From Prostheceraeus crozeri (Eukaryota > Platyhelminthes > Polycladida > Euryleptidae): a stretch of 64,000 bases of DNA. The stretch is from the NCBI GenBank assembly GCA_907163375.1, contig CAJQUW010008997.1:111063-175062 (forward strand), read 5' to 3'. Positions 55,961 to 64,000 of the stretch are shown piece after piece (within the stretch, counting starts at the first letter, position 1; every line of letters starts with the position of its first letter). The notes under the pieces are model-generated. The model was not told the DNA's origin. It did no database searches and saw only the letters and a list, made by a program, of their open reading frames with translations. Both the position numbers and the translations under genes were made by a program.

Positions 55961-58222
55961 TTGTTTCAACATCTTAAACGCTTGATAAACATTTAATGAT
56001 TTACTTAGAGTACTATTGCATTTCACAAAATGTGTCTTTTGAAAATATTGCTATGACATAACTGCATTGCTAACAGAAATTATTGAGAGTGCTGCTATGC
56101 AGTAAAGTGTAATACTTTGCTTTAAAGACTATGTACGATGATGAAACATCCTAAGCTTTGGTTAATGATACGCTGGAATACTGGTATCTACCAGCATACT
56201 TTACATCAGGGGACATTGGGAAGAGGAGAGGCTGTCATATCTTTGATTGAAAGTTGATGAGTCAGTCAGTGAGATCTGTAGAAAGAGCGAACGATTTGGA
56301 AACTACGTTGATGTTTTGGTAAGATTTCATCTGATGTACATGCAGCATCCATAACTTCACGTGTACTTTACTCAGCAGATTCATGTATATCTAATTCGCA
56401 TATGCTTCTAAATGTTATATACTGTACATCAACTGGCATAGTTTTCTAATATTTTGGGTTTCCTTGAGTCTTTAAATTATCATGTATTTTCAAAATTACT
56501 AATTCTCAATTTCGAGCATGTAAAATTCACTTGCAAATTTTGTCTACATGCGATGCTTTCATTTTAATTTATTTCTTGTATTTTTGATACAAACTTTCCT
56601 CATAGGACTATAAATGCATTCCATAATTAAATCCTATTTTCCCACAGATGAAAATATATAAGAATACACACATGGAATATTTTTACTCTTGCGAGTATTT
56701 CAAGGTTTAAATATCTATGTTGATTCCTCGGAAAGTTCGTGAACCGAAGTTTCACAAACAAAATGTCATAATCTTCATTTCCCCTAAGGTAGCTGATTTC
56801 CACAAAGATAATTCAAATTAGATTTAATAGTTCGAATGTTTGTAGACTGACAAGACAGTCTGAGAGTAATATCGAGCCGAAAAGAATGATAAACACGGCG
56901 TTTGCTATGTCAATCACACGGAACAGATTTCCTGATGTCTACCTCCTCTGAAGAAACCACAAGGTTATCGCAGTCAATATTGTCTGGTTAACCTTCATTC
57001 AAATATTAAGAACGAACAAAATCTGTCCACAAAGTGGCGAACCCTAGAAGCGAATCTTAAGTCACATTAGTGTCGCTCTTCAAAGTTCAACACAGCAACA
57101 TGAGAGAAAATTAAATGCAAACAAAATTGGGATGGGATAGTAAACGTGGGTTGAATGAAGAAGTCAAATCAAGCAGCATGATTAGGTCTCATAGACAACT
57201 TAAGTCATGAGCAATTTTTTATTGTCGTCTACAGTGTCCATTTAAACATTAAAACATCGAAAGTTAGAGAAAATGTTATTGATAATAATAGAAGCGATTT
57301 GAACTAAAGTCATGATGAATAAAAATGGCATTTTAAGTTGCGAATAGCTTCATTCCATGTAAAAAACGAAGTATGCATTAAGCAAGTCGCACTCGGGATG
57401 GAAGAATGTAGCGATGTGACTGTTTGAAGCCATGAGAACAACCTCACTTATCCGCCATGTTGCTACTTTTAATATTGCATCACTACAAATGCAAGAAGAT
57501 TTAAGTCAAGAATTCTATTCTACTAGATTAATAATAAACTACAAAATGATGCTTGAAGCGCCAGACTGACAACTCATAGTTCGCTAGTTTTATATGATCT
57601 TAAAATTTCTTGTCGATAGGAAGGGACTTTCGTTGTTTTGCGTGTTGCATTTTATTAATCCTCCAATTACCGCGGAGTCCCAAGATTGATTTCTGTTCCT
57701 CTAGACATTTAAACATGAACAACTCAAGCGAGGTGGTGGATGATAAAAAAGCTTGGTATGACGAAATAAAAAAAGTTTCATGTTAAAAAAATCAGCGATG
57801 CTAACCATGGGACCCGAAGTTGAGGAATGTTTTACTTTTCGTTTAATAATGATATGTGTAAGAAGGATCGACAACAAGGCTGTGCAACAAAATTCCCCAC
57901 CCTATAAAATTTGTGAAAATGTACGAATATATTTATCTGAAAATTGATGGCTATTTTTATCACAGTGATGCGCGAATGTTTTCATATTCACCACCGAAAT
58001 TTAATCGAATTTTGTAATCAACTTAAATCCTTATCAATGCTGTTCGTGAATTGCCCAATAAGGTAGGACCTTAAAATCGTGGAAAGTCACCAATCACCAT
58101 CGCTTGGTTTGTTTTTTATTCAATATGATCTTCGCATTTTATGAATCACTAACATCATAATCACATCTATTTGTTCGTCGGAGTTTTGATTATAATTAGA
58201 AGGCCTCACAGGCATAGAAATA
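55961..58222. other. Host intergenic DNA, nothing recognised
   Basis: No coding or RNA gene seen before the second Polinton starts. Confidence 0.5.
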
Positions 58223-59428
58223 AGTAGTAAGGAGTTCTACACCTCTGGATAGTGCAAGATGGCCGCCGTGGACCTCCACCCTCCTGTCAGACTAGGGCGT
58301 CGGCCCTAGTCCGACACCTGGTTGCTTCGAGTCCGACTCCCCCCCCCCTCTGGAACGACAGAGGTTGGAGTTGCCAGAGGTTGTTCGTGGTGCGCTCTCC
58401 AAGCTGTCGTGGTGTGCTGGCTAGGCTGGCGTGGTGTGCCGGCCAGGTTGGCGTGGTGTGCCGGCCAGGTTGGAATGGTGGAATTTCGGTGCGAGACCAC
58501 TCCCATCGTGTTTCTCGTCAAAAGTTGGGTTAACAAAATTTTTTCACCCCCCCCCCTCGGCAGCGATCTTCCAATTTTGGTTCTAGTGGATGGATTTTGT
58601 CTTATAGATACTCATTTGAAAGAGAAAAAACTGCCCAATGACATTTTTGTTGCGAGTCAATCGGATCAGCCGTTCAAAAGTTAGAGCTGTTACAAGATTT
58701 TAGGTCAGACCTCGGATTTGACGAAAAAATCCTAAGTGTCAGAGCCACTTAGCATGGACAAAATTTTGAAAATTTTTCCAAAGTGTCGTATTTCGACCTG
58801 GGACCTTCACCAAAACATTTTTCATCAAATTTCTCCTATCCCCCCTCGGCAGCGTTGCTTCCAACTTTGGTTCTAGAGATCGTAGAAAGTCGGGCAATAG
58901 CTCGTTTGAAAGCTAAGAGTGAGACAAATGCACTGAAAGAAACGGCTTGTTCATATCTGTCTTCGTTTAGATGTGAGACGCCATTTAAGACTTGGGAGAT
59001 TGGTGAAAAACGACAGAGTTAGAATTTCCCAAGAAACAGCTCCAGCGGGCGAACGAAGGCTCGGATTGGTAAACTGAGGCCAGATTCGTGATCAGCGTAC
59101 AATTCTGCATCTGTAATGGTGAATTTGAACGCAATCGGAGAGAAAAAATTTTCGATGACGTCCCCCCCTGGCAGCGATCTTCCAACTTCGGTTCTGGAGA
59201 TCGTAGAAAGTCGTACAATAGCTCGTTTGAAAGCTAAGAGTGAGAAAAATTCACTGAAAGAAACGGCTTGTTCATATCTGTCTTCGTTTAGATGTGATAC
59301 GCCATTTAAGATTTGGGAGATTGGCGAAAAACTACAGAGTTAGAATTTCACAAGAAACAGCTCCAGCGGGCGAACGAAGGCTGGGATTGGTAAACGGAGG
59401 CCAGATTTGGAATCAGCTTGATGTTATT

Positions 59429-59480
59429 GTCCAATGAGGATCATCATCCAATGAGAATCAAGCATTTCTATATAAATAGC
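59429..59480 (+). promoter_or_regulatory. Early promoter of the second copy
   Basis: Two CCAAT boxes and TATATAAATA are conserved with 7749-7796. Confidence 0.6.
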
Positions 59481-59580
59481 GAGCCTTCCACAGTGAGAAT
59501 CATTCCATCGTTGAATCGCACGAGTGACGGACGCACATTTTCTCTCTCTCTCTACTTCCCAATTCTATTATTCAACTAAA

Positions 59581-60572
59581 ATGGTAAGTCGCTACTTCCC
59601 TCCCTCTCCTCCCTTGAACGTAAGCTTAATATAATCTTTTTCGTTTTCGGGCATCTACTCCATCTGCTGCACTAGTAGGACAAAATGGCGGTCAGACGTT
59701 ACAAGGTTCGCTACAATCAGATCATCTACAACTGAGGCTAGTGGAAGAAACAACCAAGGTACATAATCCTACACCGCTACAGCGTAAATTTAAACAAGTC
59801 TTGCGTTATGACGATCATAGCGTAGTACTACAAACGGGAATGCTCCCTTCCACGGATGTCAAGATAATGCGCAATCAGTATGGGGACTACATACTGATCC
59901 CCGTGAGTCCGTACATTCGCCGCCAACTTGATATTATTGAAGAGTACGTGACATTAAATATGGACATTCCTACTCCTCTTGCTCAAGAGTGGAAGGCGAG
60001 ATATGACAAGGATGCTCTCTATAGAAAGATTTGGGATGGTAATCAAATTTGCCTACCGGCATCACATTGGTGTACTTACTATAAGAAGGAGGGAGATCAT
60101 TCAACATCCATCACATGCGACGAGCTCGGAGAAGGTACTTGGGATATCCTTTTCAAAGTAACATCCCTTCTCTTGAGGGAAGTAGCGACTTACCATTTTA
60201 GTTGGATAATAGAATAGGGAAGTAGAGAGAGAGAGAAAATGTGCGTCCGTCACTCGTGCGATTCAACGATGGAATGATTCTCACTGTGGAAGGCTCGCTA
60301 TTTATATAGAAATGCTTGATTCTCATTGGATGATGATCCTCATTGGACAATAACATCAAGCTGATTCCAAATATAGCCTCCGGCTATATTATGGTCGGCA
60401 CAAGGATAATAAAATAGCCTCTCTCTCCATGCATATGGAATCCATCCTATATATTCCAAAACCACCCAACGTGGATGATATAATTGATCAAATCTTTAAC
60501 AGCAGTGGTACGAAGCGCAAGTTGGAGAAGAATGCTGCCTCAAAACGCAAATCAAAGAAGGAGAATTACTAG
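59581..60572 (+). pseudogene. Broken second copy of the spliced early gene
   Basis: ATG/GTAAGTCG is kept at 59581, but the acceptor has changed from CAG to CGG, which should block normal splicing. The long frame matches the intact gene until about 60158, where about 226 bp replace a short stretch; the inserted piece contains an inverted copy of this gene's own promoter and start (60176-60372 against about 59408-59605). Similarity resumes at 60385 and ends at the TAG at 60570-60572. It is non-functional. Confidence 0.85.
60176..60372 (-). repeat. Inverted duplicate of the early promoter/leader
   Basis: Reverse complement of about 59408-59605, including the ATG/GTAAGTCG junction, TATA and CCAAT boxes. 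It is followed by a short palindrome (ATATAGCC...GGCTATAT) at the junction. Confidence 0.85.
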
Positions 60573-60782
60573 TCCTTTCCTAACTCTACCCTATGACAAT
60601 TCGCTTATGTGCGTTTAGTGTCGTAGACGTGGTCTTATTAGATACATTTTACTTCTTCGTTGCCATCATATCATTTGTGTATTTTGTCGTGAAAAGCATT
60701 GATGTAATTCTTCATTTTGTGATATGTTATAGAATTTCCTTTGATGTGTAAATTTCCGTTTTAGGCTTCTATCATCATTTTT

Positions 60783-61242
60783 ATGGATTGTGAGGGTGAA
60801 CCTGTACAGGAGCTCAGTGCTATTGCTATGAACAATTGGACGTATCAGATTGTTAGTGTCTATCATCAACATGACAACTGCGATCCCAATGTTGATCAAT
60901 GGGCGAGAAAACACTCTTCTTATTGACTTTAAACGATGGTTAGCTGCTTTCAATGTTATACGCATCTTTTGTAATAATCCTGGTAAGGAGAGGAAAGTAT
61001 TTCCCAATCTAATCATTGGTGATATTTTGCTCCCGCCTTGGGATAGTAGAGTGAATCAACACTACCATGAAGTCACGAAACGTTTCAAGGATTTGTCTGT
61101 TCGTTGTAGTAGCTACGCTCATAACCAATGCTTCTTTCCTCCTTACCTCAACACTGCCAAAGTCCTGTATGGTTATCATTGCTCGCTGTATGATAGTTAC
61201 CAGCTGTATCTATTTTATCTGTTTCAAACCATTGATTTATGA
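60783..61242 (+). pseudogene. Broken second copy of the exonuclease-like gene
   Basis: Opens like 8881-9411 (MDCEGEPVQELS), then loses about 60 bp at about 60918 and a few codons near 61096. The reading frame is interrupted. Confidence 0.7.
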
Positions 61243-61489
61243 TGCATGCTTGTTACAGTTATTCAATAAATGTTACTATGAGAAGAGTTGTTTTCATGCA
61301 ATAGATGGGTTAGATAAAGGGCGATCATGTCTTTCTCAAATGACTGCGGAACATTACATTTTCATAGACAAAGTTTAAAAGGAGCTGTTCAAAATTATGT
61401 GATAAATTTTCATAAAGATGAGACCGACATCGAAGCAGTGGTCGATGATGCTAGCACTCTATAGTAATGGGAAAAAGACCGTTCCAGGA

Positions 61490-61925
61490 CACCATAAAAT
61501 AAAAAAATTGGTATCTTTAAAAACGACATAAATTCATGAATTTAGACCCTTTTTCAGGTTTTTAAGACCTAAATTCATGAATTTAGTCCATTTAAAAAGT
61601 ATCATTTTTGAAAAAATTGGTATCTTTAAAAACGACATGAATTTATGAATTTGAACCCTTTTTCAGGTTTTTAAGATCAAAATTCATAAATTTGGGCGTT
61701 TTTAAAAATACCCAATTTTTCAAATTTTTCAAAATCTCAAATTTGAGAATTACAATTTTCACCCCCAAAATCATGACCGTTCAAGGACACCGAAAATCAT
61801 AAAAGTTAAGAATCTCAAATTTGAGAATTACAATTTTCACCGCTAAAATCATGACCGTTCAAGGACACCAAAAATCATAAAAGTTGAGAATTTCAAATTC
61901 ATGAATTTTATCCATCTTTTAGGTT
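61490..61925 (+). repeat. Subterminal tandem repeats of the third element
   Basis: Two families: TTGGTATCTTTAAAAACGAC-containing units repeated about 118 bp apart, and ATCATGACCGTTCAAGGACA-containing units repeated about 85 bp apart. The terminal CCGTTCCAGGACACC belongs to the second. Confidence 0.75.
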
Positions 61926-61964
61926 TTTAAAATATAACATGTGACTAAAAATATTTCTTTAAAA

Positions 61965-62632
61965 ATGGAAGAAACAAAAATGGAAGAAACCGCAAGAATA
62001 TATCCTTCATTATCATATGAAATGGATATTGCAAAACACAAAGATAGAGTACGTTATATGAAAGATAAGGAATCTCAATTATTATTAAGATTAGAACATT
62101 ATAATAAATTAAGAAGGAGATGGAGTAAAGTTAAGAATGTAACACAAGGAATTGGCATATTCTTAACAATAAGTTTAGGCGCTCTCACTATTGTTATATC
62201 TTCAGGTGTTTTAGTAATTCCAGTAGTTGCTACAGCTTTAACAGGTACGGGTGTTTTGTTACGATGTTAGATAAATCTTTAATAACTCAGAAACGAAAAT
62301 CATTAAAAACTAAGCATTTACATATTAAAGAAGTCTATGATAAACTACATTACTACTTTCAAAGAGTATGTGATGATAATGTTATTACGTTAGATGAGAT
62401 TGAAAAATTTGATCAAATAGCTAATGAAGTAAATCAAATATCATTTCAATTACAGTCAGAAAAAGTTGATGATAAAAATACAAAGGATGGCAAAATTTCT
62501 AGTGATGGTAAAATTTCTAATGAAGAAAATGACAAAATTTTTTTAGAAGAGCTAAAAACTTTAAGCGAAAATTTAAGCAAAACTTTATTAAACAAAACTT
62601 TATTAAACAAAACTTTATTAAACAAAACTTAA
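61965..62632 (+). pseudogene. Membrane/coiled-coil protein of cnidarian-type Polintons, one frameshift
   Basis: The ATG at 61965 starts a protein with a charged helical region (YMKDKESQLLLRLEHYNKL) and a hydrophobic segment (IFLTISLGALTIVISSGVLV). It stops near 62268, and an overlapping frame from 62264 carries on with the helical C-terminal part usual for this family (KRKSLKTKHLHIKEVYDKLH). One missing base would join them. The 3' end has a repeated NKTLL tail. A membrane or entry-related role is possible but unknown. Confidence 0.5.
62578..62632 (+). repeat. 15-bp tandem repeat at a gene's 3' end
   Basis: AAAACTTTATTAAAC is repeated about three and a half times, encoding KTLLN units. Confidence 0.8.
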
Positions 62633-62862
62633 AACGAGAAAACTTCAAACGAAAAGATGTCAAACAACAAAGCAATAAAAAAATAATTTGTTCAGTAAAA
62701 TGTTTTTGCTGTATTCCAATGTTACCACAAAATTCAAATATCATATTTTAAAAAATGGATAAAATTAAAGCTGATAATAATAGTATATTCGTATATTTTT
62801 ATCACTCGGTAAACAAATCTTCGATCGACTTTCAGTCGGGGCAAAGCCCCTCGAGCCGAAGG

Positions 62863-63630
62863 CTAGTCAGAGAACAATTGTTCGATAACTCTATCATGAA
62901 TTTTTTTATCAATATTAATTGTAATGAAGCCATAATTTTTTGACCAAGCATTATTACACGATTGTTTAAATTCATCTCTATCTCTTATACATAAATCTCT
63001 TAACAAATCACTTAAGTTTCTTGCATTTATTTCAAATAGTATAAATATATTTGCATTCTTTCTAATAACACTTCCATCTAATGAATACATACTTTGTGTA
63101 AAATAAAATACACTACAGTTATTATGTCTACCTCTTGTGAAATAATTTCTCTGAACTGACTGATTTCTATCATTAACACAATCATCAAAAATTACACAAT
63201 GTTTCATTGTTTTATCTAGTTTACTAGGATCTTGCATATTACCACTATCATCTATTAATTGTATCTTTATATGCTTATTTTTATTGGATTCAACTAATTG
63301 TTTATTTTTTGCTGCTTCTTCACACCACAAATTTATTTCTTCTTCATATTCAGATTTTTCGTATTCTTCGAATAGGGAAGCAATTGCTGTTTTTGTAAGA
63401 TTATTTTCAAATCCATATTTTAAAAATTGATAGACGGGTTGTTCTGCTGTTGTTGTATAAATTATAAGATTGTTATAATCCAAAAAATTTGGAGTCGTGA
63501 GAATTTTAAATAATAAATATGTTTTTCCACAACCCGATCTTCCGCAAATAACTGACAAAACTTTATTAGATAAATTTGGATGATGATTAAATTTAAGTTT
63601 TTTTTTATTTAATGGGGGTAGTTCACTCAT
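62863..63630 (-). CDS. ATP: Packaging ATPase of the third element (A32-like)
   Basis: The ATG at 63630 gives 255 residues. Walker A is CGRSGCGKTYLLF near residue 28-40, Walker B is HCVIFDDCV near residue 144-152, and a sensor region VFYFTQSMYSL follows. It belongs to the FtsK/HerA superfamily like the protein at 10685-11302 but is longer and clearly a different lineage. It lies just upstream of a penton-type gene on the same strand. It would power DNA packaging. Confidence 0.88.
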   Translation of the reverse strand: MSELPPLNKKKLKFNHHPNLSNKVLSVICGRSGCGKTYLLFKILTTPNFLDYNNLIIYTTTAEQPVYQFLKYGFENNLTKTAIASLFEEYEKSEYEEEINLWCEEAAKNKQLVESNKNKHIKIQLIDDSGNMQDPSKLDKTMKHCVIFDDCVNDRNQSVQRNYFTRGRHNNCSVFYFTQSMYSLDGSVIRKNANIFILFEINARNLSDLLRDLCIRDRDEFKQSCNNAWSKNYGFITINIDKKIHDRVIEQLFSD

Positions 63631-63731
63631 TTTTAATAAAAAAAAATATTTTTATTTTTTTTGTTTCTAAAGAAGAAGAATAAGAATAATAATAAGAAGA
63701 AGAAAAAAATTAAACTTCTCTAGCTTCGCGT

Positions 63732-63773
63732 GGGAGTTTATACCTCTCGAACGGGAGTTTATACCTCTCGAAC
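63732..63773. repeat. 21-bp tandem duplication at the penton-type stop
   Basis: GGGAGTTTATACCTCTCGAAC occurs twice in a row; the first copy repeats the last codons and stop of the minus-strand gene. Confidence 0.8.
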
Positions 63774-64000
63774 CAAAAGATCTATCATAATCTCTTCACC
63801 TCCAAAATTTATTTCTTGTCCTTTCTCATCAGTGATTCTAATGTTAATGTTGTTAATAGTTTTTCTTGTAATAGGGAAATATATTAATGTTTGTGGAATT
63901 ACATTTAATCTATAACCAATGGGTACAGTAAAAGCTGAAAAACTGAATATTAAGTTTGATAATTTACCATTTATATATCCTCCTTCAATAATGTTACAAT
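63759..64000 (-). CDS. Penton-type minor capsid protein, C-terminal part
   Basis: A minus-strand frame enters from beyond the window and stops at 63759-63761. It shows the family's C-terminal pattern: a short IPQTLIYFPITRKTINNINI strand, ITDEKGQEINF, then GGEEIMIDLLVREV. The same pattern ends the structural gene of the first element at about 18130, which ties the two. Only about 80 residues are visible. Confidence 0.65.
   Translation of the reverse strand, partial: CNIIEGGYINGKLSNLIFSFSAFTVPIGYRLNVIPQTLIYFPITRKTINNINIRITDEKGQEINFGGEEIMIDLLVREV

Larger units (their letters stand above)
58223..61462. mobile_element. Second Polinton of the same family, left end only, decayed
   Basis: It begins AGTAGTAAGG like the complete element and keeps a divergent terminal repeat (GCAAGATGGCCGCC, poly-C runs, the CGTTTGAAAGCTAAG modules near 58900 and 59225), the early promoter, and broken copies of the spliced early gene, the small RING gene, the exonuclease-like gene and the start of the following gene. 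It stops at 61462, where a different element begins, so about 19 kb are missing or lie beyond the insertion. Confidence 0.85.
61463..64000. mobile_element. Third, distinct Polinton/adintovirus-like element (left part)
   Basis: It starts AGTAATGGG inside the second Polinton; the interrupted sequence matches the intact copy up to CACTCTAT. Subterminal repeats are followed by a membrane/coiled-coil gene, a minus-strand packaging ATPase and a penton-type C-terminus. Codon use is more AT-rich than in the first element. The right end lies outside the window. Confidence 0.75.

Noticed and set aside
58252-58684. Frames at the second Polinton's left end
   Set aside because: They read through GC-rich terminal repeat and poly-C runs; the region is non-coding in the intact copy.

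Overview
The window is AT-rich animal (metazoan) nuclear DNA, not bacterial. It carries spliceosomal introns (GTAAGT...TTTTCAG), AATAAA poly(A) signals, CCAAT/TATA promoters, tRNA-derived SINE-like repeats, and many eukaryotic transposon remnants (Penelope-like, RTE- and CR1/jockey-like LINEs, mariner, hAT- and Harbinger-like MITEs). I see no convincing host protein-coding gene. The species cannot be named from this; an invertebrate is likely.

The main content is one complete Maverick/Polinton (virus-like, self-synthesising DNA transposon) at 5676-28233, about 22.6 kb. It starts AG and ends CT, has terminal inverted repeats of about 460 bp, and is flanked by a perfect 6-bp target duplication CATGTT. 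From the left it holds: expanded subterminal repeats; an early block (spliced early gene, two RING-type zinc proteins, a possible exonuclease, a small PolB-N-like protein); a late virion block (basic membrane-active-like protein, packaging ATPase, a conserved accessory protein, a Cys-rich protein, integrase with chromodomain, basic minor-capsid-like protein, double-jelly-roll major capsid protein, adenain-like protease); a minus-strand block of a two-repeat TBP-like protein and two PC4-like proteins; two tandem penton-type structural paralogues; protein-primed DNA polymerase B; and an unresolved right arm with a coiled-coil gene. Several genes carry one frameshift or in-frame stop, so this copy is either newly decaying or contains small sequence errors.

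Three features of this element deserve attention. It encodes its own TBP-like factor beside PC4-like proteins. An octamer-like motif ATGCAAA(T/G/A) recurs 20-40 bp upstream of genes that have an intergenic gap. The left early gene and PolB share an unusual start architecture: two CCAAT boxes, a TATA box, then a coding exon that is only ATG, followed directly by a GTAAGTCG donor and an exon beginning GCATC.

The left flank is a five-copy tandem array (539-bp period) of a hAT-like MITE. Single copies of the same MITE with perfect 8-bp target duplications lie at 28557-29077 and 38063-38559. From 29 to 58 kb the sequence is host intergenic DNA with transposon debris. At 58223-61462 is the left end of a second, decayed Polinton of the same family, with an inverted copy of its own early promoter inside its first gene. 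It is cut at 61462/61463 by a third, different Polinton/adintovirus-like element that runs out of the window. The visible part of the third element has its own packaging ATPase, a membrane/coiled-coil protein and a penton-type C-terminus.
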